The notes under the pieces were generated by a model, which ran no database searches, had not been told where the DNA came from, and worked only from the letters and a program-made list of their open reading frames with translations. From assembly GCF_003945595.2 (NCBI RefSeq), contig NW_024104096.1, positions 608,501 to 672,500 of the forward strand: a stretch of DNA of 64,000 bases, written 5' to 3'. Shown here piece by piece: positions 38,670 through 50,800 of the stretch. The stretch comes from Pipra filicauda (Eukaryota; Chordata; Aves; Passeriformes; Pipridae). Each line of letters opens with the position of its first letter. The stretch's first letter is position 1. The position numbers and the translations under genes were made by a program.

Positions 38670-39380
38670 TTGAAACTGGGCTCTCCAGAAAGGAGTGGAA
38701 AGTCTGAGTCTGAGGGTGGAAAGTCCGAGTTAAGAGTGAAATCAGCAGCCCAGCTGAAGTGCATGTACACCAGTGCACGCAACATGGGTAACAAACAAGA
38801 GGAGCTGGAAGCCATCGTGCAGCAGGAAAGCTGTGATGTAGTCACCATCATGGAAACATGGTGGGATGAGTCTCATAACTGAAGTGCTGCAATGGGTGGC
38901 TACAGGCTCTTCAGAAGGGACAGTCAGGGTGGGAGAGGTGGAGGGGTAGCTCTGTATGTTAGAGAGTCTCTCGAATCTGTAGCACTTGAAGGCAGCAACA
39001 AGGTTGAGTGCCTGTGGATCAGAATCAGGGAGAAGGCCAACAAGGCTGATATCCTGATGGGAGTCTGTTACAGACCACCCAACCAGGATGACAAGGGTGA
39101 TGAATTATTCTACAAGCAGCTGGCAGATGTCTCAAAATCACCAGCCTTTGTTCTTGTGGGTGACTTTAACCTGCCGGATGTCTGCTGGGAACTCCACACA
39201 GCAGAGAAGAGACAATCTAGGAGATTCCTAGAGTGTATAGAGGACAATTTCCTGCTCCAGCTGGTAAATGAGCCTACCAGGGACAGGGCCCTGCTAGATA
39301 TTCTGTTCACAAACAGAGAGGGGCTGGTGGGAGATGTGGTGTCGGAGGCCGTCTGGGGCACAGTGACCATGAAATATTAG
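38670..39380 (+). pseudogene. CR1 ORF2, endonuclease part, broken
   Basis: CR1 apurinic-type endonuclease domain, which nicks target DNA. Landmarks: CMYTSARNMGNKQEEL at the start, ITE-like IMETWWDESHN, then GGYRLFRRDSQGGRGGGVALYVRE, MGVCYRPPNQ and LVGDFNLPDVCWE. A TGA at 38880-38882 stands where CR1 normally has Trp (SHN-W-SAAM), in the same frame as the rest. Near 39350 the frame shifts just before the SDH motif, whose codons (AGT GAC CAT GAA) continue in another frame. Single-copy decay, not a working gene. Confidence 0.88.
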
Positions 39381-39430
39381 AGTTTTCAATACTCAGGGAT
39401 GCAAGGAGGGCCATCAATAAAACCTCTACA

Positions 39431-39991
39431 GTGGACTTCTGGAGGGCAGATTTTGGCCTATTCAGAAGACTAGTTCAGAGTGTACCCTGGGAAACAACCC
39501 TTGAAAACAAAGGGGTCCAGGAGGAATGGACATGCTTCAAGAAGGAAGTCTTGAACCCACAGGAGCAGGCTGTCCCAGTCTGCCAAAAGGGAAGCTGGTG
39601 GGGAAGACGACCAGTCTGGCTGAACAGGGAGATTTTGAAGGAAATTAGAATAAAAAAGAGAACTTACCAATTATGGAAAAAAGGGCTGGCTACTCAGGAA
39701 GAATTTAGGAATATGGTTAGGTCATGTAGAAAGAAAATTAGAGAGACGAAGGCACAATTTGAACTCAATCTTGCCACTTCTGTCAAGGGTAACAAAAAGT
39801 CTTTCTACAGATACATCAATAGGAAAAGGAGGGGCAGGGAAAACCTCTATTCTTTATTGGACATGGGTGGGAACACAGTTATCAAAGATGAGGAAAAGGC
39901 TGAGGTATTTACACCTTCTTTACCTCAGTTTTCAACAGTAAGAAAGGTTGTCCTGAGGGCAGCTGGCTTCCGGAGCTTGAAGACTGAATAG
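39431..39991 (+). pseudogene. CR1 ORF2, linker and start of reverse transcriptase, broken
   Basis: Reads FWRADFGLFRRLVQSVPWET, then the basic linker KKRTYQLWKKGLATQEEFRN and KGNKKSFYRYINRKRRGREN, all typical of CR1 ORF2 between endonuclease and polymerase. The frame is lost after DEEKAEVFT, where CR1 continues into the NAFFASVFT segment. It follows the endonuclease piece after one frameshift. Confidence 0.86.
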
Positions 39992-39999
39992 CCCCTCTG

Positions 40000-41480
40000 T
40001 AATCCAGGAGGAAACCTGCTGAGCCACTTGGATCCTCACAAGTCTATGGGACCAGATGGGATCCATCCTAGGGTGATGAGATAACTGATGGAAGAGCTTA
40101 CCAAGCTACTCTTCATCATTTACCAACAGTCCTGACTCACTGGGGAAGTCCCAGATGATTGGAAGTTGGCAAATGTCACACCAATCCACAAAAAGGGCTG
40201 GAAGGAGGACCCAGGAAACTACAGACCTGTCAACCTGACCTCAGTGCCTGGCAGGGTTATGGAGCAGATCATCCTCAGTGCAATCACAGCACCTACAGGA
40301 TGGACAAGGGATCAGACCCAGCCAGCACGGGTTTAGGAAGGGCAGGTCCTGTCTGACCAACCTGATCTCCTTTTATGATCAGGTGACCCGCCTGGTGGAT
40401 GAGGGGAAGGCTGTGGATGTGTCTATCTGGACTTCAGCAAAGCCTTTGACACTGTCACCCACAGTATATTCCTAGAAAAACTGGCAGCCCACAGCTTGGA
40501 CAGGGGCATTCTGCTGGGTTAGGAACTGGCTGATGGCCAGGCCCAGAGAGTGGTGGTGAATGGGGCTGCATCCAGTTGGTGGCCGGTCACTAGTGGTGTC
40601 CCCCGGGGATCAATGTTGGGGCCAGTTGTGTTTAATATCTTTATTGATGATCTGAATGAGGGGATTGAGTCCACCATTAGCAAATTTGCAGATCACACTA
40701 AGTTTGGGGGGAGTGTCAATCATCTGGAAAGCAGGAGGGCTCTTCAGAGGGACCTGAACAGGCTGGAGAGTTGGTCTGATTCCAACAGGATGAAGTTCAA
40801 CAAGGCCAAGTGCTGGGTCCTGCACTTTGGCCACAACAACCCCATGCAGTGCTACAGGCTGGGCACAGAGTGGCTGGAGAGCAGCCAGACAGAGAGGGAC
40901 CTGGGAGTTTGGATTGACAGGAATCTGAACATGAGCCAGCAGTGTGCCCAGATGGCCAAGAAGGCCAATGGCATCCTGGCCTGGATCAGGAACAGTGTGG
41001 CCAGCAGGACCAGGGAAGTGATTCTTCCCCTGTACTCAGTGCTGGTGAGGCCACACCTGGAGTGCTGTGTCCAGTTCTGGGCCCCTCAGTTCAGGAAGGA
41101 TATTGAGGTGCTGAAGCAGGTCTAGAGAAGAGCAACAAGGCTGGTGAAAGGACTCAAGCACGAGTCCTATGAGAGGCTGAGGGAGCTGGGGAAGTCTGGA
41201 GGAGAGTAGACTCAGGGGAGATCTCATCCCTCTCTACAACTACCCGAAAGGAGGTTGTAGGCAGGTGGGGGTTGGTCTCTTCTCTCACACAACTATCAGC
41301 AAGACAAGAGGGCATGGTCTTAAGGTCTACCAGGGGAGGTTTGGGTTAGAGATTAGAAAAAATTTCTTTACAGAGAGGGTAATCAGATATCAGAATGGAC
41401 TGCCCAGGGAAGTAGTGGATTCTCCATCTCTGGAGGTTTTTAAGATGAGACTGGATGTGGCACTTAGTGCCATGGTCTAG
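40000..41480 (+). pseudogene. CR1 ORF2, reverse transcriptase and C-terminal part, broken
   Basis: Pieces in three frames: [14 protein letters not shown] and [20 protein letters not shown] (40278-40475), a frameshifted motif A (GACTTCAGCAAAGCCTTTGAC at 40429 onward codes DFSKAFD in another frame), then 40550-41125 with [20 protein letters not shown] (motif B) and FADHTKFGG. The last is motif C, where CR1 has FADDTKLGG, so the second catalytic Asp is His. A TAG ends that piece; 41265-41480 holds the C-terminal segment [20 protein letters not shown]. Dead polymerase. Confidence 0.88.
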
Positions 41481-41776
41481 TAACCACAGCAGTCGTGGAT
41501 TAAGGGTTGGACTTGATGATCTCAGAGGTCCTTTCCAACCTGACTGATTCTATGGTTCTTCTATGATTTTTGTAAAATTTCCTAATTTAGATATGCATTA
41601 TGACAAATCTTAAAAGGAAAATTCTGCATATTTGCAAGAATGTGGATTCTGATGGGAAATATATAAGGTATTTAAATAATCTTCACTGGGTGGCTGACAA
41701 ATACTTAGCAATTTCTTTAATTGCAAACCCTCTAAACATATTTTAATATATTAGAAATTCTGATTTTTATCAATCT

Positions 41777-42334
41777 TTTCGTGGTTTAGCCCCAGCCAGC
41801 AATCAAGCTCCGTGCAGCTGCTCGCTCACTCCCCCACCAGCAGGATCGGGGAGACCATCAGAAGGGTAAAAGCTGGAAAACTCACGGGTTGAGATAAAGA
41901 CAGTTAAATAGAAAAGCAAAAGCTGCTTTCCATAGGCAGGCAGGTGTTCAGCCATCTCCAAGAGACCGGGGCCCCACCATCTGTGACAATTACTTGGGAA
42001 GACAAACACCATCACTCCAAACGTCCCCCTCCTTCCTCCTTCTTCCCCCCACCTTATTTACTGAGTGTGATGTCATATGGTGTGAAATATCCCTTTGGTC
42101 AGTTAGGGTCACCTATTCCAGCTGTGTCCCCTCCCAACCTCTCATGCACCCCCTAACTCCTTGCCAGCGTGGCAGTATGAGAAGCAGAAAAGGCCTTGGG
42201 TCTGTGTAAGCCCTGCTCAACAGTAACAAAACCATCTCTATATTATCATCACTGTGTTCAGCACAAATCCAAAACACAGCCCCATACCAGCCACTGTGAA
42301 GAAAATTAACTGTACCCTAGCCAAAACCAGCACA
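41777..42334 (-). mobile_element. Solo LTR, minus strand, 5-bp target duplication
   Basis: Read on the minus strand it starts TGTGCTGGTTTTGGCTAGGG and ends GGCTAAACCACGAAA (the terminal CA has mutated). AATCT flanks it on both sides, at 41772-41776 and 42335-42339. The ends resemble those of the LTRs at 2168 and 27404 but the interior differs, so it is a related family. 558 bp, no viral genes beside it. Confidence 0.88.
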
Positions 42335-42339
42335 AATCT

Positions 42340-43133
42340 GTAAAAATATTTAATGCCTGAAAGTTCATATCAGTTTTACTAAAGCTCATATTTCTATATT
42401 TATATTCCTCAACAGCTGTTACCAAAATTAGTAAATAGTGCAAAACAGTACCTAAAAAGTCTTATTTTATTACATTGGGAATATCCAGTCTCCTAAAATT
42501 CAAAGCGAGAAATTTGTTAAGAAATATAAAACAAAAAGGGGAATGAAAACTGCAGTGAGATATCCAAACTATTGTCCAAAATAAGATGACAAGACAAACT
42601 GCTAAAAACAATTTTGACACTGCAATGTTTTAGTATCACTATACTGACAGTAGTCTAAACAAGTAAAAAACACAAACAGATGACAAAGTAAAGTAATAAA
42701 GTAATAACAATTGTGGACTATTTTGAAATGAACAGAAAGCCCAAATTGTTTCAACTATGATCCCAAAGACAAACTTTGGTGGATTTACATCGTCTGTGTC
42801 TAATACCACATTGTCACAGTACTATGAAATCAGTTTAGTATCTGTAACATGTTGATATTAATACCTGACCAATTCACTCACATAGACACAAGAACTGTTC
42901 AGAAACAATATTTTAGGAGCAATCCCAAGTCAGTCAAGACAAAGTTCAGTTCTGCAGTTCTGCACAGGTCTGCATGGGTCTTATATGTCACTAACCCATA
43001 ATCCTTCCCACTTACCAGCACTTTTGATGTTGGATCAGCAATAGATACAAAGATCAGGTGAAGTTTTTTTTTTATCTTGTGTTTTAACATGATTTTTTAA
43101 ATTTCTTAATGAAAATACAATATAAAAAATTAT
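42340..43133. other. A/T-rich unique sequence
   Basis: No gene or repeat recognised between the two minus-strand LTRs. Confidence 0.55.
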
Positions 43134-43138
43134 GTTCT

Positions 43139-44091
43139 TGTCTCAGTTTGAAGAGACTGGAATGTTTGCTAAAGAGGATGAGTTACGAGACAAACCAAAC
43201 CCCTCTTTCTCAGCAATTGTAAATTCAAAATTAAGGGGCTTTAATCGAGGAAGTGTGGAAAAACAGAAGAAATAACAACCCTTTATTAAAAGATATATGT
43301 ATATTGGCAAGAACAGTAACAGAACATAAAAACAAATAAACAATAGTCCTGTACCCAGAAGTTCCCTTCAAACAAAAGAAAAAGTCTGAATGAACACTTC
43401 TCTGTCCTTCAGCGCAGTTCCAATCCCGGCCGGCAGGGGGCGCTGTTGGATCGCTGGAGGTGCAGAGCCTGCAGTGCTGGTGTTGCCCTGCAGGGGGCGC
43501 TGTCGGGCTCTGGCGGTCACCGCGCGGGAGGGGGGTCTGGGGGGTGTCTCGGGTCGTGGGAGGAGCCGAAAAGAGAATGGGAACCCTTCCCCCAGTGGGA
43601 GAAAGGGGAAAGGAAAACAGTCCACCCCCACAAAACTCATTGTTGTCCTCAGATGACGGTGTCCCAAGGCTCCTCCTTTCTTCTCCTGGTGAGCACAAAA
43701 ACTCTCCGATGAGAACGCAGCAGGTCCGGGCTGGAGACAAAGACAGCCTGCCGGCAAGTCGAGGCCAGCAGTCAGGGCTGACCAGGGTGGGAAGGCAAAA
43801 GGACCGGTCTCCAGACCTCCTCTCCAAAAGCACACACGCAAGACCCCCCTGTCTCCGTCCCAGAGCGAGAGCTCATCGAAACTGCCTTCTCCCTTCTAAG
43901 GAGTCCAAGCAACTCCCCAAAACTCCTCCCTACCTTTCCCCAGCCACTGATGGACCATTCGTTAGGAATGCAGCTCGACTGGCTAGACCCTTTGTAACGC
44001 TAATTACCTCCCTTTCCATTCAAGCTCCCTTTCCTACAGTGAGGGCAGGGGGAAGAAAAATTCCTCCCTCCTGGATTTCTAACCTATAACA
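43139..44091 (-). mobile_element. Solo LTR, 953 bp, minus strand, 5-bp target duplication
   Basis: Minus strand starts TGTTATAGGTTAGAAATCC and ends CTTCAAACTGAGACA, flanked by GTTCT at 43134-43138 and 44092-44096. The minus-strand AATAAA signal is at 43282-43287, about 145 bp before the 3' end, so R and U5 are on the left as expected. A G/C-rich CpG-bearing centre (43430-43560) holds two GCAGGGGGCGCTGT words, which resemble the CTCF core. The long overlapping frames on both strands (for example 43231-43841 and 43390-44089) follow from this composition and show no retroviral protein motif. Confidence 0.92.
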
Positions 44092-44096
44092 GTTCT

Positions 44097-47000
44097 GTGT
44101 TCAATTGGTTTTAATCTGTACTTATATTATTTTCTATAATCTCTAGTTATATTATTTTCTATAATACCAAGGTAAGTATACAATAATCTTAAGAAGAGGA
44201 GAAACAGTAGATATGTATTCCAGATTTTTCGCAGATATACATATTAAGAGAGAGCATGTTCCATTAAAAAGGTGACTACTGTCTATTGCCTCTTAGAAAT
44301 GCCTAAAAAGAAAACTCTGAAAGGTGTTTTCTGGGCATAATTCATTTTGAATGCATAGACTTTCAAATTACCAAGTAGCTTAAACATCACCTCATTGAAG
44401 AAATATATCTTTTGCATAAAAAAGGCAAATCTCAAAAGGGTTAGTCTTGAGGTGGAAATGTGAAGACAACACACATTCTATGCAGAAACCCACCAAGAAA
44501 AGCTACATAATCAAAACCTATTTCTTTCATAGGCTGTGATATGTTCTTTATATCTATTTGTGTGTTTTCCTTAAATTTGCTTAGTTGTTCATGAATATTA
44601 AGGAGTCAAAATATTTTTGGAAATAATTAAATAAGCTGTTTAGCACACAAAATGTAGCTACAAACCTATCCAACACACCTCTCCATAAATCAGATGCAAC
44701 TTGGTGATACACCCATAACTGTTTAGTTAATGTGGCAAAAAAGGACACTTATTTCATGATTTATAACAAATGAAATTGGAGAATCCTTGATGGGGAATAG
44801 TGATTGAGAATGGAAAGTCTGAGCATAACTAAAGATTGTTTAAACTTTTTCCAAAACCAAATATTTTTTGATGCTGTAATGCGTAACTGAGAATTTTGTG
44901 GTTCTTGACAGGGACAAACTTGCCTGGTTATTTTCCATGAAAATTTATACAAATATATTCTGATGCTGTAAAAAGCAACAAAAGAGATATAGCAGACAGG
45001 AGAAACTTTCTTAAATGGGCTATTAATTTAAAAGGACTAGGAAAATCTAGGGCTTCAAAAAGGTAACCAGGCTGAACCAATGGGATGCTGAAATGGTGCC
45101 ATTGAGCAGAGCTGTACAGCCTAGACAGAGGGAAGTAGAATGTTTCCAGAAATGCCCCCACTAGGACATGTCAGTTTTTACTCGGAGACACCATCCCTCT
45201 CTTTGCTGCAAGGATTTAAAATTTTTCTATTAATTAAACAAAGCAACACTTAGCATACTTCATCAGATTTACAATATTAAAGAAGTACTAGTTGAAAGTT
45301 ACATCAGGAGGCTCCAATCCACTACTTCATATAGAACTACCACAGACCAGGTCAGCATGGCTTCACGCATCTGCATCATGAATACCTCAAAGGGCAGGGA
45401 TGCAAAAATTCCTGGGCAACTTGTTTGAGTGTTGTACTATCCTCTCAGAGAGTAAAAATTTTCTTTTCATCTATTCTCTTCCACTTAGCCAACTGTAGAA
45501 GGTGACTATGCTGATTGACAATGATTTGTGCTTGGAAAAAGCAATTGATTTTATTTTCATGGATTGTACAGTCATGCTCCATCATTTTTCCAAGGCCTTG
45601 AAAGAGAATGATCACCTGCAGTTCCTCAGGTCAATATTTTTCTTCCTTCAGCCATGACTTTAGTTTCTGTTTTCTTTCATTTATGAGCACAAAACCCTCC
45701 AAATAATAAAAAATGATGTTTTGATCATCATTCCAAGAAGAAAATGGGAATATCAAATGAAACAGAAGTATTTTTATTTCCCCAAATTCAGCACTGAACA
45801 GCTATACCGGTAGCATCCCCTGAAAACACTGAGGTAATAACTAAAATTTTCCTCTGACATATTTGTATTTCCCACTGGTGTCTTGTGTCTTAGAAGTTAA
45901 CATACCTTATATACCATGCTATATTTTACAGTTACTATGGTAATTGTTAATTGGATATGTATTCAAAGAGTAAATAGTGTGCTAAAAAAGCTATGCAATG
46001 AGCTAGACAATCCTAAGGATATCTAGAATGGTATTAACATGCACAGTTCACTTTGAAAAATTTCTGTATTGTGATTTCTTTCAGGTTATCAAACACCTGC
46101 TTACAGAATCTAACCCAGTTTCAAAGCTTTTCACCCGTGAAACATTCCAGTTTTCACATGCAGGTCTAACATGAGCTGAACTGCTGCAACATGAAGTTCA
46201 ATGTTAATAAGCAGGTTGGTCTTTCTGTGAAGAAAGATGAAAGGTCATTGGGGGACTGTTAAGCACATTCTGCTAAGGGACACATTGAACTCTACGAAAA
46301 TTTTCCAAGAGGTCAAGGGAAGCTCAGACTTTCCTCAAAATAACATAGCTAATGATTTGTACTTAGTGCTGCATTCCAGCTTTCCTAAGGTCAACAAGGA
46401 TATCTCTCGTTGATCTGAACTTGATCAGGAGAGGGGGAACATGGAAGAAGAGAGATCAAACTGCATCCAAGTCTATACAAATCCTCACTACCTACTCAGA
46501 AGAAGGACATTTCACTCATTTTCAGTTGTTAGCTACAAAAAGGACATTGACCTGCAAGAATTCTTTTCAAGAATTTGCAGTAAAATTCTAGATGTCTAGC
46601 CTTGCTATTCCAGCTTGCTAAACCACGATGCAGAAAAATTTGCAATTCACTGAAAACACAGCCTTACATAATTAAATAGTATTTTTCATTCCTAAATTGT
46701 GTGTTTATTACAAGGACAAAGGCATTTGTATACAGAGTCAGAGTACATTACCTGGGAAATTAATGCTATAAATGCATAGGTATCTGACATAATTATGATT
46801 TTGGTGCTAGATATTGACTAGACCTGAGGGGCTTCTTACAGTTTGAAAGACTGGATTAAGTATTTTTTAGTTTATTAGTGGATTGTGGTACTTAAATTTG
46901 CATAATGTTTTGAAATCTTCAGGAACACTGTTTCCAGTTTTATCTGTTGGACTTTTTTTTGTACTTTTGTACTTTTATATAGAGAGATATATCTGACTGT

Positions 47001-47831
47001 TTATGGGATTTCTATCCACTCAATACTGCAAACTTCAAAATCAACTGGACAGAATATATTATGGTCATTTAAAAATTACCTTATATTTTAATAACAAGAA
47101 TTTATTCAGACTTTTAAATTATTTTTTTTTTGCAGTGTTACTTATCTAGATCTTTAGTAAACTGAGTGGAAAACTCAGTTCAGTAATGAAATCATAATGG
47201 ATTTGAGGAGGTCAGAATAGCTTTTTCTCAGTTTTATTGTTTCACACATCAGTAGTAGCATTTGGATATTTTATGAATGATGACATATATAAACATAAAT
47301 GACTTTATGTTTTTAAAGCAAAGATGCTATGTATAGAGAAACATGTCGTTTACCACCTTTAAATTTTCACAGGAAATCCAAGTTGTTATTAAATCCAGTA
47401 TAATTTTCTTTCTGGGTTTAATGTTATAAAACAGCAAACAATTTTGCTAACTAATCTGTAATTTAGGAGGCTGGAGATTTTTCCTTTACCAAAAAAACCC
47501 CAGCAAACACTCAAAGAAAACAAAATGAAAATCAGAATATAACCTACAAAACCGCTAATCAAAACTATGTCTATCATGGTAGCATAATAACATTAGCATT
47601 CTAATCTTGTGGAATTTATTGATGAGTCAGGTAAAGAAAATGAAGTACTGTTTTTTCTAAAATTTTAAATGATTCTTTAAAATGTGATTGTCAGAATATA
47701 ATACTCCAAGTGTCTTTTACTGAAAGAAAAATAATTGTAGTCTTTATTTGGTTAATATTTCTTCTTATGTTCACAGATGAAATCTTATGTATATCTACTG
47801 GTAGAAGACAGGCATTATATTAATTGCATTT
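44097..47831. other. A/T-rich unique sequence
   Basis: 3.7 kb with no gene, RNA or clear repeat recognised. All frames are short and without motifs. Confidence 0.55.
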
Positions 47832-47845
47832 GGCTTGATGGACAT
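47832..47845. repeat. 14-bp target-site duplication of the RTE LINE (left copy)
   Basis: GGCTTGATGGACAT, repeated without mismatch at 52442-52455. The bases outside differ on both sides. Confidence 0.95.
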
Positions 47846-47860
47846 CATCATCATCATCAT
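47846..47860 (-). repeat. (ATG)5 tail of the RTE LINE
   Basis: Five CAT units on the plus strand. A sixth CAT is shared with the target-site duplication, so the exact junction could shift by 3 bp. Confidence 0.9.
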
Positions 47861-47867
47861 GGCTAGG

Positions 47868-47881
47868 CTTCGCGAACGAAG
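47868..47881 (-). promoter_or_regulatory. 3'-terminal hairpin, probable reverse-transcriptase recognition site
   Basis: Plus strand CTTCGCGAACGAAG; RNA sense CTTCG-TTCG-CGAAG, a 5-bp stem with a four-base loop, 7-8 bases before the ATG repeats. The same hairpin is kept in the SINE at 54434-54447 and in altered but still paired form in the truncated copy at 38263-38276. Role inferred from position. Confidence 0.7.
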
Positions 47882-47894
47882 ATTTGGGAAGGCT

Positions 47895-50800
47895 CTATCC
47901 ACATTTGCTGCAGGCACGCTGGTGGCTTATGAGGCCAATACGTGACAGACAAATCCGATTGCAAAAGGCACAGCAGAAAGACTCCTTAGATGGTGTATTC
48001 TGCAATACACGGTTCTTTCTGCGTTGCCTTTTTTCCTCGAGGGTGATCCTGCGTGTGTTCTCAAAGGAGACAGCTGCGTTATAGATGGTGTGTCTCCAGG
48101 CCTCCCGATTTGAGGCCAGAGTAGACCAGTTATGGTGATCAATATGGCCAAGGCTGAGATGTTGTTTCAGGGAGTCCTTGTATCTTTTCTTCGGGGCTCC
48201 TCTCATGCGGCAGCCAGTGGCAAGTTCACCGTAAAGCAAGATCTTAGGGAGGCGGTGGTCCTTCATCCTGGAGACATGACCTGCCCAACGCAGCTGTGTT
48301 CTCATCAGCATGGCCTCGATACTTGTGATAGCTGCTTGCTCTAGAACAGATGTATTGGTCACATAGTCTGACCAGTGGATGTTTAGAATTGTACGGAGGC
48401 AGCGTTGATGGAAGCGTTCTAAGAGACGCAGGTGGTGGCGGTAGATGACCCATGATTCAGATCCATATAAGAGAGTAGACAACACTATGGCTTTGTAAAC
48501 ACTGATCTTGGTGCTTTTCTTCAAGTGTTTATTACGCCATACTCTTTTATGGAGTTTTCCAAAAGCACTATATGCCTTTGCTAATCTGTTGTCTATCTCT
48601 CCGTCAATCTTACCATCTGAGGAGATGAGGCTACCGAGGTAATTAAACTGTTGGACTGATTTGAGCTCTGATTGACCAATGGTGATGTGGGGATGATGGG
48701 GGACATCCTGAGGTGCAGGCTGATGGAGGACCTCTGTCTTCTTTAAGCTGACCTCCAGACCAAAGAGCTCAGCAGCATCTGCAAAGCAGGATGTTAAACG
48801 CTGCAGAGCTGCTTCTGTGTGGGCAACAAGGGCGGCGTCATCAGCATAAAGCAGCTCCCGGACAAGATGGTTTAAGGTCTTAGTGTGGGCCTTCAGTCGC
48901 CTTAGATTGAATAGACTTCCATCAGTACGGTATCGAATGTAGATACCGTCCTGATCATTGAGGTCTGCTGTGGCCCTTTGGAGCATCATGCTAAAGAAGA
49001 CGGTGAATAGGGTAGGAGCGAGAACGCAGCCTTGTTTCACACCATTCTTAATTAAAAAGGGCTCAGAAAGTGTGTTACCATATCTGACTTGGCCATGCTG
49101 ATCCTCATGGAGTGAGATAATCATTTTGAGGAATTTAGGGGGACAACCTAAACGTTCCAAAATCTGCCACAGACCTTTTCTGCTCACAGTGTCAAAAGCC
49201 TTGGTGAGGTCGACAAAGGTTACATAGAGACCTTTGTTCTGTTCCCTACACTTCTCTTGCAGTTGTCTGAGGACAAATACCATGTCTGTGGTGCTCCTGT
49301 TGGCTCTGAAACCACACTGACTTTCAGGAAGGATACCTTCTGCTATAGTGGGTATTAGTCTGTTCAAGAGTATTCTTGCCAGGATTTTGCCAGCAATGGA
49401 GAGCAGAGTAATACCACGATAGTTTGAGCAGTCAGATTTAATTCCTTTCTTCTTATACAAGGTGATGATGACTGCATCACGAAGGTCTGATGGTAGTTCG
49501 CCGAGTTCCCAACAGCGCACCACGAACTCATGGAATTTGGTGTGGAGTGCAGGGCCCCCATGTTTCCAGATTTCAGGTGGAATTCCATCAATCCCAGCTG
49601 CCTTGCCGATTTTCACCTGCTGTATGGCCTTGAGGGTTTCTCCTAAAGTGGGGGCAGTATCCAATTCATACTTTACTGGTTGTTGTGTGATGGACTGAAT
49701 TGCTGAGTCTTGGACTGTGCGGTTGGTACTGAATAGAGTCTGAAAGTGTTCAGACCATCGATTCAGAATGGAGGTTTTATCTGTCAGAAGTGTTTGACCA
49801 TCAGCGCTGAGTAGAGGGCTTTGTACCTGGTATGTAGGCCCGTATGCTGTTTTCAAGGCCTCATAGAAACCTCTGTGATCACCTGTATCTGCGCATAATT
49901 GAGTTTTTTCAGCTAGATCAATCCACCATTTGTTCTGGATGTCACGGAGTTTCTGTTGGAGTTTGCTGCACGCAAGACGAAAGGCTGTTTTTCTTGCGTG
50001 ACAGGATGGCAGTGCAAGGTGTGCTTGGTGGGCGGTTCTCTTCTTCCTCAACAAGTCTTGGATTTCTTGGTTGTTTTCGTCAAACCAATCCTTGTTCTTC
50101 TTGAGGGAGAACCCTAAGGATTCTTCGGAGGATTGCAGGATGCTGTTTTTAATATGATGCCAGATTGTTTCAGGAGAGGAATCTGCAGAAACTGTGGGAA
50201 TGTTATCGAGCTTAGTTTGAAGGTTTGCCTGGAAACTGTCTCTTACTGTGGCTGATTGGAGATTGTTAACTTGGAGTTTTCTCCTTGGGATGCTGCCCCT
50301 TTTTGGTTTGATTTTGATCTTGAAATTGAGTTTACAGCGCACCAGCCGATGGTCTGTTTGGCATTCTGCGCTGGGCATCACGCGGGTATGGTGGACATCG
50401 CGGACATCTCTCCGTCGCACCAGGACATAATCGATGAGGTGCCAATGCTTAGAACGGGGGTGCATCCAGGTTGTCTTCAGACTATCTTTCTGCTGAAAGA
50501 TAGTATTAGTGATGGTGAGTTGTTGCTCTGCACAGAATTCTAGCAGAAGTCGACCATTATCATTGCAGTTTCCAACACCATGCTTGCCTAATACACCTTT
50601 CCAAACTTCAAAATTCTTGCCTACTCTGGCGTTGAAATCACCAAGGATAATGATCTTATCGTCTGCAGGGACCTTTTGGGTAAGGAGGCGCAGGTCAGTG
50701 TAAAATTTATCTTTTTCAGCAGGGTCAGCTTGGAGAGTTGGGGCATATATACTAAAGATGACAACATGTTGCTTGTTGTTTAGTGGAAGGCGTAGGGAGA

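Larger units (their letters stand above)
38465..41570 (+). mobile_element. CR1 LINE, 3.1 kb, nearly complete ORF2, inactive
   Basis: Starts in the region upstream of ORF2 (GATTGGTGCCACCGGTGGAA, a CR1 landmark) and runs to a CR1 3' end, GGTTGGACTTGATGATCTCA then CTATGGTTCTTCTATGA. ORF1 is missing or truncated. ORF2 is readable in order as endonuclease, linker, reverse transcriptase and C-terminal region, but is broken by stops and frameshifts. It lies between the truncated RTE copy and the LTR at 41777. Being 5'-truncated is the usual state of CR1 copies. Confidence 0.93.

Noticed and set aside
43231..44089. Overlapping 150-210-residue open frames on both strands as genes
   Set aside because: They lie inside a G/C-rich LTR with a proven target duplication and carry no domain; several use non-ATG starts.
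47843..47860. The CAT repeat as an independent microsatellite
   Set aside because: It sits exactly at the 3' end of the RTE LINE next to the target duplication and is best read as the element's tail.
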